Below are positions 38,801 through 58,546 of a DNA stretch of 64,000 nt, in pieces (the stretch's first letter is position 1; every line of letters begins with the position of its first letter). Made by a program: the position numbers and the translations under genes. Below the pieces are notes generated by a model, which saw only the letters and a program-made list of their open reading frames with translations, ran no database searches and was not told the DNA's origin. Origin of the DNA: Acanthaster planci (lineage: Eukaryota > Echinodermata > Asteroidea > Valvatida > Acanthasteridae); assembly GCF_001949145.1 (NCBI RefSeq), contig NW_019091451.1:20081-84080 (forward strand). The letters are read 5' to 3'.

Positions 38801-41800
38801 AGATGCAGTGTGCTATGGCCAAAAAGGGGTTTTCAGTGGTGCCGTCCGGGGAGAGTAAATCAAGGACACGTAGAGAAAGTTCCAGTACTGTGGTTCACTT
38901 TGAGTTGGCCCCCGATGCTTCTGGTGGAGGTGAGATTTTTTGTTTTTTACAGTTTGGAGTAGAAAAACAACTGTGTATTCTTCTCATGTAATTGGTAGGC
39001 ATGTAACATTGCTTCTGATGTAACTCTACAATCAGATAATAAAAATGTGGCAAAGTAGTACATTTTAACACAGTGGAAGGCCAGGCACTAATAAGGGATT
39101 GAACTGAAGGCAGGTGCAGCAGCACTAGGCCCCAGGCCTAGCCTGCTTGTCGCTAGTTAAAAGCCATGTCCAAAACAGGATTCCAGGGCTTCAGCTGCAT
39201 CGGTTTCTCAGCATATTTCTATGTATTTCTAATGGACAATGGCTTTACACAACAAATTCAAGTGCAGCTAATGGCCGCCTCTCATTGGTGTGTTCTATAT
39301 CAGCATCCATTCACTGTGTTTTCATTCCTGTACAGCTTCATCGTTAACACCTTGTTCAGATTTTGCAGGCAGACAACGGGGGCTCTGAAACTAAACCCTT
39401 GGAAAGGTGTCTCAAAACTGCTCCATCTGCCACAATTTTATTTGCATCCCTTACTTGGCTTTTGGTTCATGCCTTGTAATTGCAAATTGGGCATATCTCC
39501 AATGCTTAAAGACTTGAAGTAGATTTTCTGCAGAAGCGGAATGATGCTATTGTAGTGCATTCCTCTGACACTCTTGATGTGAAGTAATATGAGTGTAGTA
39601 CATTTCATATGCATTGAAATATTCCCCGTTGTGGTATTGAACTAATGCATAGGAAGGCTTATCAGCTGCTCAGTTTTCAACAAATTGGGACAACTTTCTT
39701 GATCCAGCAAACACTGAATTTGGCTGCTTATCTGTGCCTTGTTCTTGTGGCCAAATGTCTGATGATAGATCTTCACTGCAGTTATTAAACTGGTCTGTGT
39801 AAAAATGTCAATACCAGTGCTCATTCCGGGCAGAAATTGTATCTGGCCCCTTTAGAATGCGCAAAAGTAGCCAAGGTAGCTAGTTCTCAACTGGAGACAT
39901 ACAAAGTGACAGCAGCATCTTCCACTTGAGGGATTTTTATCTTTAATAACGACAAAAGTAAATTGTACAGAGACAGTCTGGTTGTATTCACAGATACAGT
40001 TTAGATGGTGTAATTAATAAGAGAACTCACTGAATGTCTCTTTTTTTTAAATAATTGCCAGATTCGCCCTTCAACTCGACTTCCGATGCCTACCGGGGTG
40101 TGATCAAATCGCCAGCCAAATTCTCTAGTGGTGACTACAATGGCCCAGTGAGCGGTGTTTTTTCTGTGTTTGTCAAGCCGTATGGAAAGGTCAACATGCT
40201 CACTATCACCATGGCTGGGGTCATCACCGATGAAGACGAGGGCGTGACAGATTGCCGCAATTTTGTCACTGCCGATGGAATGAAGTCTGAGGGGAAGTCA
40301 GCCCCTTCTGTTCGCTTTTGCCTGTATGAATTGCTGCAGAGAAACGACAACATCGAGGTCAAAGGGTCGTCCTTCATTTTAAAATTCCATTCTGTCAATG
40401 TCCTGATGAACCAGTTTGTTGGCACGTACAAAGCAGGTCAGCGCATTGCATACCGAATACCACATTGTTATCAGTGCATTCAAGTGCATCCAGAGTCTGA
40501 AGTGTAACTAAAAATAATCAAGAGACTGCACAAATGTCTTATTGTCTGTGATTACGTGTGCAATTTACCGCATGTCTGTGTGCTCAAGCCATCACCACTT
40601 TGAAGGAGACCTTGTTTATTGGGAAGTCGCGACGTAGTTGTAGGGACAATAATGTGTCCGTGTTATTTTTGGTCCATGCAACATCTGTTTGATGAACACT
40701 TGTGTGGATCCCTTAACTACAAACCCGGTACATGATGAATACATCATTTATATATCAGTATAGTCCCCACAACTATGGAACAAGTTTGTATTTGTTTGTG
40801 TGCAGGATGATAAGAGGTACATTTTAGGCCTGTTGTTATCAAAGATGCTCGTTCTTTTTCAGAGTGGAGATGCGATGACACAATCGTGGTTGATAAGGAT
40901 AACACCGGATATGTTACCTCACCACTGTACCCAGCCGCCTATCCAATGTTCCTGAACTGTCACACCCTCCTGAAGGCTCCAGAAGGTGCCCAAGTGTTCC
41001 TGAAGTCGATCCACTTTGACTGGACTATTTGCTCAAGCGGAGACGATGTCGCCGTTTATGACGGAACCATGAGTGACCCATCCATGCTGCTGACAAACTG
41101 CTCTACCACAGAACACCCCCCCGTGTTATCCAGCACCAGGGGGGCTCTGTTGATAGTCTTCACTTCGGATGGCCAGAATTCATCCTCCAATCAGCCCGGA
41201 TTTAAGTTCTCTTACCACTCACATCCTGGTGAGTCACTGCTTGACTAGTTGCGCAGTTTGTTTGGGTAAGCCTTGGGGCTTTCTGAGCTGCAAGAAGGCC
41301 GGCCGGGGTCAGATCACCTTGGAAAAAAGTACATGTAGACTGCAAGATATTTCTTCTGGGTCCTTTATAGAAACGTAAAACCCTTTTCCTAAAACCCAGA
41401 ATAATGTTTTCTTTCTGTATATTAAAGCCCATGATGTGTGTCTGTTTGATTTTGTGAGCTCTTAGTGTATTTCACTAGCAAGAACGCTGCAGTTCTGCCC
41501 CATGTTATTTGATTTGCTTAGTGCAATCAATACTTATTTAAACCCTGATCTGCTCTTCCTTCTCAGTCATGATGACAACACCATGTCCAATGATAAGTCA
41601 CGATCCCAAGCCATGCGATCCAGACAGAGAGAAGGAGTTTGAGCGTCAGGCAGCAGTCTTCAGAGACGCACTGATCGGTGTGTCTGTCGGTGGTGGCATC
41701 TTGATCATCTTGCTGATATTTTACGCAATCTACCTGCTGGAGTGGAAAGCTCATCTGAATAAGCAGGTGGCAGTCTTGGAAATGAGGGAAAAAGGTTTGT

Positions 41801-42679
41801 GTCAATAACAAAATTTTCACTTTCCAACAATCTTACATGTATTCAGCAGGCCTAGGTGATAAAATTGGAAAATATTACTGTTTCTGGCCAACACTCCATC
41901 AGTGATTTTTGTTGCATCCATCTTAATGTCTGCTCCTGTCACTTGTGCACATTTTGTTGAAACTGTACATGCCATTCACTCACGCAAAGTGCTGCATACT
42001 GTGTTCACCTAGTGTCTCGATCGATTGCAGGCAGGACACTTCGGGGAGGAGCTGCAGTTGACTGATGAGGGGCATTTCAGTAGTGTGTCATGTACATGGG
42101 ATCGTAGCTTTGAATGTTACAAAGCTGGTTTTTTTTATTTTGTCCAAATTCTGAGCAGGTTAGGGGCATAGGGGAAGCGAAGGCCTTCTTGTTGGGCTCC
42201 ATACCAGTGAACCCCCTCCCAATATATATATGACTGTTGTACACCATATCCTTTTGCAAGTGTATATCGAGAACCATCCGTACTGCACGAAGACCATGAA
42301 CATACTATACAGGACTTGTCAAAAATAGTTTGTTGAAGCTTTTGAAATATGCCATTGGAATTCCATTTCCATCCATGCTTTCTAAGATGTGACAGGCTGG
42401 TGGAGAGTTTTCACATCACTCATTCACACACTTGAAATTGACTGCCTTATGCTCAGTATATCTTGCGCCAAATGTGCACGAGTCTATGTGTACTAACAAT
42501 GAGTACCCACAATAGGGATGATGTCAGTAGGTGTTAAATCCGAAGGCATGTTTTCACTGCGTGTTTTATGTCTTTTGTTTGTTTTTTCAGGAGCAAAAGC
42601 TACGGTTGAGAATACCTACGAAATGCTTGATGATTTTGGTTCACGGCGCAACTCCAAAGATGCTTTTGATTCATTGTAG
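14754..42679 (+). CDS. Modular transmembrane serine protease / pseudoprotease, 24 exons
   Basis: Predicted exons: 14754-14838, 18460-18637, 20857-21158, 21561-21721, 22849-23023, 23903-24025, 24959-25204, 26225-26593, 26938-27303, 28301-28675, 29066-29237, 30123-30412, 31018-31166, 32741-32915, 33442-33558, 34273-34569, 34985-35359, 35583-35948, 37017-37133, 38639-38929, 40062-40436, 40863-41228, 41567-41794, 42591-42679. All have GT-AG borders, and the lengths sum to 5787 nt (1928 codons plus stop). Order: signal peptide; S1 protease; LDLa; PAN; CUB-like; CUB; CUB; S1 pseudoprotease; LDLa; PAN; CUB-like; CUB; LDLa; PAN; CUB-like; CUB; TM; tail. The ectodomain should lie outside the cell or in the secretory lumen. 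Tandem protease domains recall polyserases, and the accessory modules recall enteropeptidase, but there the protease is C-terminal. Natural substrate is unknown. An extra exon in intron 1 cannot be excluded. Confidence 0.85.
14839..17828 (+). other. Intron 1, unique part
   Basis: The rest of intron 1 holds a foldback element (17829-18265). Here I see only a short (CTTT)n run at 16045-16068 and several acatgtacatgt motifs. No extra domain exon was recognised. Confidence 0.55.
16045..16068. repeat. (CTTT)n microsatellite
   Basis: About six uninterrupted CTTT units inside intron 1. Confidence 0.9.
17829..18265. mobile_element. Large foldback element, arms about 130-150 bp
   Basis: The left arm (cttaaaaagcaattcaaagg, then aacatgttttctctgatt, atatggaag, gagctcaacta, aaaaggcctttt, gaattctg) is repeated in reverse complement on the right, ending tgctctttaaag. 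Overall length is about 437 bp with a short unique centre (about 17990-18110). The matching short ORFs on the two strands are mirror images of the arms. It is a non-coding MITE-like insertion in intron 1. Target-site duplication not resolved. Confidence 0.88.
18460..23023 (+). CDS. Exons 2-5: N-terminal S1 serine protease domain, catalytic
   Basis: Exons 18460-18637, 20857-21158, 21561-21721 and 22849-23023 carry a complete trypsin fold. The start CGRQTA and activation site PETR|IIGG predict zymogen cleavage after Arg45. Catalytic residues are His86 in LTAAHC, Asp142 in YDIALFKL and Ser245 in CYGDSGGPL. Expected disulfides are C42-C58, C168-C182, C191-C220, and the propeptide Cys with Cys in VRTVCLP. 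The S1-pocket residue six before Ser (chymotrypsin 189) is Ser, as in chymotrypsin, not Asp. The usual SWG at 214-216 reads NYG and position 226 is Asn, so specificity is unusual. Internal intron phases are 2, 1, 0. The intron at 18638-20856 contains the assembly gap and a transposon. Confidence 0.92.
19460..19548. repeat. Near-perfect 42-bp-arm hairpin
   Basis: Arms 19460-19501 and 19507-19548 are inverted copies with a 5-base loop. Each arm begins and ends with a gctctcc/ggagagc half-palindrome. Subterminal part of the hAT-like element. Confidence 0.88.
19713..20338. other. Assembly gap (626 Ns)
   Basis: Scaffold gap inside intron 2 of the protease gene. Splice phase across the intron matches without an exon here (phase 2 donor at 18637, acceptor at 20857). 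The gap sits inside a foldback-rich element, a likely cause of assembly failure. Confidence 0.99.
21206..21250. repeat. 20-bp tandem duplication
   Basis: gctctatttatagtacaagg occurs twice in a row and begins a third time, just downstream of exon 3. Confidence 0.85.
21722..22848 (+). other. Intron 4 of the protease gene
   Basis: No exon, RNA or clear repeat recognised. It separates the CY codons from the GDSGGP exon in phase 0. Confidence 0.6.
23903..24025 (+). CDS. Exon 6: LDL receptor class A domain 1
   Basis: A symmetric phase 1-1 exon with the six-cysteine LDLa pattern [22 protein letters not shown] and SDERNC. SDE near the end and the CDG turn are the usual calcium-site residues. It follows directly on the protease domain. 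Minus and other plus frames over this exon are shadows. Confidence 0.9.
24959..25204 (+). CDS. Exon 7: PAN/apple-like domain 1
   Basis: A phase 1-1 exon of about 82 residues beginning [19 protein letters not shown], with [17 protein letters not shown] and MCLIAG. The C-x3-C spacing, FxCxAF core and final Cys match PAN/apple. The VVP segment after the last Cys recurs in all three copies. Role inferred: protein or glycan binding. Confidence 0.82.
25636..25669. repeat. Perfect 15-bp hairpin with 4-base loop
   Basis: ctttccaatcattcc, atta, then the exact complement, in intron 7. No promoter or RNA gene is evident around it. Confidence 0.9.
25886..26110 (-). mobile_element. Non-LTR retrotransposon C-terminal fragment
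   Basis: The minus frame reads [20 protein letters not shown], the GHxxRM motif found at the C-terminal end of many LINE reverse transcriptase proteins. It lies in intron 7, antisense to the host gene, with no other element parts visible. Confidence 0.55.
26225..26593 (+). CDS. Exon 8: CUB-like domain 1
   Basis: A phase 1-1 exon of about 123 residues. It follows the CUB plan: GFLTTPLKF in place of GxIt[28 protein letters not shown] and NQFVAAYKA. It lacks the first CUB cysteine pair, has only two cysteines (LCQNF, QICLY) and carries an acidic TDEDES segment. The same variant recurs at 34985 and 40062. Confidence 0.78.
26938..27303 (+). CDS. Exon 9: CUB domain 1a
   Basis: A canonical four-cysteine CUB in one phase 1-1 exon: [84 protein letters not shown]. 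Upstream open frame (from 26670) is read-through into the intron. Confidence 0.92.
27304..28300 (+). other. Intron 9 of the protease gene
   Basis: No domain or element recognised. Short ORFs at 28042-28266 have no support. Confidence 0.55.
28301..28675 (+). CDS. Exon 10: CUB domain 1b
   Basis: A second four-cysteine CUB, phase 1-1: [86 protein letters not shown]. Only the first module carries two canonical CUBs, so this exon is a local tandem duplicate of exon 9. Confidence 0.92.
29066..32915 (+). CDS. Exons 11-14: second S1 domain, predicted pseudoprotease
   Basis: Exons 29066-29237, 30123-30412, 31018-31166 and 32741-32915 encode a full-length S1 fold: CGLQTA, then [69 protein letters not shown], and a C-terminal [11 protein letters not shown]. 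The His57 position is Thr849 (LTSATC), Ser195 is Asn1000 and Gly193 is His998 (HDNGG instead of GDSGG). Asp102 is kept (Asp901). The residue before IVGG is Gln, so tryptic activation is not expected. The frame, splice sites and structural cysteines are intact, so this is a maintained non-catalytic domain rather than a decayed pseudogene. Intron phases 2, 1, 0 match the first protease domain. Confidence 0.9.
29238..30122 (+). other. Intron 11, with unexplained open frames
   Basis: Two overlapping plus frames stay open (29605-29988 and 29715-30239). A short imperfect inverted repeat built on ttggaccatt lies at about 29711-29794. No domain is recognised. This may be an old element insertion. Confidence 0.4.
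31167..32740 (+). other. Intron 13 of the protease gene
   Basis: No exon recognised. A G/C-rich segment with a small inverted repeat is at 32340-32400. The intron divides the protease just before HDNGG in phase 0, as in the first copy. Confidence 0.55.
33442..33558 (+). CDS. Exon 15: LDL receptor class A domain 2
   Basis: A phase 1-1 exon: [32 protein letters not shown]. It has six cysteines and the SDE calcium motif. Its last 23 bases plus ten intronic bases belong to a 31-base identity with exon 19. Confidence 0.9.
33857..34022. mobile_element. Foldback MITE, 166 bp, arms about 70 bp
   Basis: ggcaattcacaatatagtgt, gcctccaa, gcaatgcgttggccaa and gaaatctgtc on the left are repeated inverted on the right, ending attgtgaatggcc. 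It lies in intron 15. The ORFs on both strands here are mirror images of the arms. Confidence 0.88.
34273..34569 (+). CDS. Exon 16: PAN/apple-like domain 2
   Basis: A phase 1-1 exon of about 99 residues: [56 protein letters not shown]. Clear paralogue of exons 7 and 20, closest to exon 20. Confidence 0.85.
34985..35359 (+). CDS. Exon 17: CUB-like domain 2
   Basis: A phase 1-1 exon of 125 residues: [65 protein letters not shown]. The same two-cysteine CUB variant as exon 8. Long nucleotide blocks match exon 21. Confidence 0.82.
35583..35948 (+). CDS. Exon 18: CUB domain 2
   Basis: A four-cysteine CUB, phase 1-1: [87 protein letters not shown]. Confidence 0.92.
35949..37016 (+). other. Intron 18, where a third protease would be expected
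   Basis: If module 3 were a full copy of module 2, protease exons should lie between CUB 2 and LDLa 3. I see no GG-I/V-GG start, TAAHC, YDIAL or GDSGGP-like remnant here in any frame. Confidence 0.55.
37017..37133 (+). CDS. Exon 19: LDL receptor class A domain 3
   Basis: A phase 1-1 exon: [32 protein letters not shown]. Six cysteines and SDE. It follows CUB 2 directly with no protease domain between. Confidence 0.9.
37134..38638 (+). other. Intron 19 of the protease gene
   Basis: Besides the AT-rich repeat at 37370-37760, no exon or RNA gene was recognised. Confidence 0.5.
37370..37760. repeat. AT-rich degenerate tandem repeat
   Basis: A phrase close to GGAATgaATTTTTAAAatcc recurs roughly every 30-40 bp with heavy divergence. 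It lies in intron 19. Unit length and copy number are approximate. Confidence 0.5.
38639..38929 (+). CDS. Exon 20: PAN/apple-like domain 3
   Basis: A phase 1-1 exon of about 97 residues: [55 protein letters not shown], followed by a basic [10 protein letters not shown] segment that could be protease sensitive. Confidence 0.85.
38930..40061 (+). other. Intron 20 of the protease gene
   Basis: Nothing supported. The 118-codon frame at 39166-39522 has no motif. Confidence 0.5.
40062..40436 (+). CDS. Exon 21: CUB-like domain 3
   Basis: A phase 1-1 exon of 125 residues: [66 protein letters not shown]. Exactly the same length as exon 17 and very similar at DNA level. Confidence 0.82.
40863..41228 (+). 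CDS. Exon 22: CUB domain 3
   Basis: A four-cysteine CUB, phase 1-1: [88 protein letters not shown]. Same length as exon 18. Confidence 0.92.
41567..41794 (+). CDS. Exon 23: juxtamembrane stalk and transmembrane helix
   Basis: A short stalk with two cysteines (TTPCPM, KPCDPD) and a charged stretch leads to one hydrophobic helix [20 protein letters not shown] followed by IYLLEWK. Basic residues after it (WKAHLNK) give a type I topology with the modules outside. The GxxxG-like SVGGG could support helix packing (inference). Confidence 0.9.
42591..42679 (+). CDS. Exon 24: cytoplasmic tail and stop
   Basis: Encodes [20 protein letters not shown] then NSKDAFDSL and TAG at 42677. YEML fits the YxxPhi adaptor sorting motif, and RRNS fits a basophilic kinase site. 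With exon 23, the tail is about 47 residues. Functions are motif-based inference. Confidence 0.85.
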
Positions 42680-42711
42680 GTAGTTGGAAAAAAAAGTCAC
42701 CAAGGATTTCA

Positions 42712-42717
42712 AATAAA
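42712..42717 (+). terminator. Proximal polyadenylation signal AATAAA
   Basis: AATAAA 33 bases after the stop codon of the protease gene. Confidence 0.5.
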
Positions 42718-43837
42718 TGTCTGTCATTCGGGTTAAAGAAACTAGTTATAGCGTGCATAGAATTTGCGTAGCTTGTTTTGATTGGTAAAGAAAATAGGCA
42801 GCATGTGAGTATAGTGTTTATTAGTATTACTGTGCACCTAAGAGGCCATAGAGTAACACAAGACTACATTTTTAATTATATTGATTTAACAAAACTTTAA
42901 ATTCAATTTAACAGAAAGTTACGTGTAAGTACATTTCCTCATTTTTTAGAGATTTTAGTAAGCATGTACCTCCGTCTAGTAAGATAATCTTAAGGGACTG
43001 GAAAAACAGTCCTGTACACCAAATTTACAGAATGACTTTTGTCAGTGTGAAAAACTAAATGGGCAAAGTGTCAGCAGTGCTTTTGTAGCATTCTTTTCAT
43101 GTTAGCAAGTCCATTTTATATATTTTTCAGAATAATTGTACTTAAGCAAAAGTTTTTAATCACTATTGTGTTTCATTTGTAAAAAACAAGTTGAAATTGA
43201 TAAAATGTTTCACATTCCTGCAGCAGTCTTAATTGACTGTTCTATTCCATTATTTTTTTTGTGCTGATGCAGGGACAGCTCCAGAACCAAATTTTTGAGG
43301 GATGGGGAGAGCTTGTTTCGGGGGGCCAGAAATTTCAGAAATCTTTTCAAGTATCACTTTGTATGGCTGTTCTGTGGGGTAAGGCAACATTTCGGGGCTT
43401 TTTTACCCGTTTTGTGAAGGACGGAAATGGAAATAGACCAAATAATTTGACTTTTAATTCTGTTTTTTTTTTTTAGGGGGCTCCTTTTGGCAGCTTGGGG
43501 GCATGGCCTTTTTTAACTCTCCTGCATTAGTTCTGCCTTTGTGCTTTTACATCAAACTGTCTTATTCAGTGTTAGGTCTGGTGATGATATTGTATACTCT
43601 GCAGTCTCACTGTATTCCACTGGTAACTTGCAGTGACTTTTTCTGATTATAAAATATATAAATAAGTATGCATGTTCATGTTCTCTGCCTGGCCACTACA
43701 GTACTAGTAATTTTCCTTTTCTGAAATTCAAAGTTATCGTACTTAAAGGATGTTACATTTTATGTAGTGATTTTCACATTTCAAGTAGGTATAGTCTATA
43801 CACACCTGAGTTAATCCATTTTATACCTTACTTTGCA

Positions 43838-43843
43838 AATAAA
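43838..43843 (+). terminator. Distal polyadenylation signal AATAAA
   Basis: An alternative AATAAA in a T/GT-rich setting (gttgtggtggtggtgg follows), which resembles a downstream element. It would give a 3' UTR of about 1.2 kb. Confidence 0.45.
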
Positions 43844-56729
<12,886 letters not shown>

Positions 56730-57187
56730 TGAGGCTTCCCAGGGTACTTGACTAATGATCACCGTGTAAATGAAGCCGAAGAGATGATTGGACAGTCTGT
56801 CACAGACAACAGGTGATACCTCTCCACAAGGTCTAAAACTAATGGTCACTGTGTAAATATAGTCAGAGATCATTGGAAAGATGGTCACAGGTAGGAGGTG
56901 ATGGCACTACATAGGGTCTTATGACCAACTGATCACCTGTCCAGAGATGAGAGATGTTGCTATGCTGTGCAGATTATTAGAAATAGTTGCGAGAGGCATT
57001 CTTGGCACAGAGACTTAACGTTGGGCTGTGACTGTAGCATTGCCCTCAATGCTGTTCAGCTTTGTGCAAGCGATAATGCTGCAAGTGGGAACTTTTTATT
57101 GCTATTTATGTTGTGTGTGTATGGAGCCATTTAGAAAATGTTAACCTCAGTGTGTGCCCAAGAGGTCAAACAGGGATGGAGACAGAC

Positions 57188-57193
57188 ATTAAA
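57188..57193 (+). terminator. Candidate EARS2 polyadenylation signal ATTAAA
   Basis: ATTAAA about 460 bases after the stop, close to the convergent COX15 end. Confidence 0.35.
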
Positions 57194-57239
57194 CGACCAC
57201 ACAGTAAACAGGTCAACAGGCTTGATAATTTGATTTTTT

Positions 57240-57245
57240 TTTATT
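57240..57245 (-). terminator. Candidate COX15 polyadenylation signal AATAAA
   Basis: On the minus strand CTTCAATAAAAAAAAATC gives AATAAA about 1.3 kb after the COX15 stop. Its position, only about 50 bases from the EARS2 candidate signal, suggests nearly abutting 3' ends. Confidence 0.4.
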
Positions 57246-58546
57246 GAAGTTTCAATTTGTTTTGTAAAAAAAGTTACTGACCTACATGCACGATATAGTT
57301 ATACTACGTACGAAATAGGACAGAGGGGTACCCCACCAAGTCCAATCACTATACACACTCCAGCTTATTGTCACTTAAACACATCCCCCCTAAATGTCTG
57401 AAAAGAATTCCTTAGATACCAGTATAACAATGACCAACACAAAGAAGGGAGGGGTGGGTTCACTCTGTCCCACAGTTTGCATTATATGAATATACTGGTA
57501 CACTTCAAGAGGGCCTCAAAAGTCAGGAAAAATGGTATAAATGAATTACATGTGAAAAAACTGTCAATCTTATCCCATGTTCTATGAGATGAAAGGGACA
57601 TCAAATGAACAGTAACAGATGTAATTCACAGTTGGGGTTTTTTGCTTGTTAGTTGTGGGCTGGATTGTGTAAGAGGTGCTGGGAAAACCTAAGAGCCTGT
57701 TAACACACTGAAGTCAGGCACGAGGTTGCTCCACAATGCAATTTTGTTTTACTACAGTGGAATGTAGATTCAGCTTGTTGATATTTGAAAGGATGCAAAT
57801 ACATGTACACAGTACTAATGTGAGGTTATTCAGTCCTTAACAAGACACACATATTGATGACCACGTTATAGGGACTATACACGAGTTGACATGGATGTTT
57901 TGGGGAAAAATTCTTGTGCCTGCAACATGATTCAAGCTTTCCCAACAAGGGAAACTGACTCCTTAACATGGGAAGGCCTACCACCATATCTGAAATGTAA
58001 ACGACTATTTCACCTGATGCATGGTTACCTTGCCAGAAAACAAGGCAGTGGGGTACAGTAATGTAAAGGTAGGACATCAACATTAATTTCTGGTTGCTTC
58101 TCAGTGATGTAAGCCATTTTAATAAAGTCACATGGTTTCACTTCCCACGATCACTTTTGGCCGATTCAGTTGACCCTGCAGTTAAAAACGGGCAGCTGGG
58201 ATGTCCAAGTTAGCTCTGGACAGTTCCAAGGTTAAATCGCACCAATAACCCTGCTCCTAATACATGTGCATCATTTTTACATGTAATTGTTGAAGGGCTC
58301 TGGAAGATGTAGTAAGCTAGGGTGAAAGTAAACAAAACACAGAGAAAAACAAATACTCTGACAGGGCATGATCAAACTAGAATTTATATTAACCAGATGG
58401 TAACATTTTGACACTGTTCTAGACATGGCACACCATAAGGTGTCCAACACAGCATGAAGGGTATTGCTTACATGATTCTGTACAACTACACTGTGTATTA
58501 CAACTTAAGATTGCCTACAACACAACCATCTACTTAGTATTTAAGA
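57246..58546 (-). other. Probable COX15 3' UTR
   Basis: No coding signal. Extent depends on the candidate poly(A) site at 57240. Confidence 0.35.
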
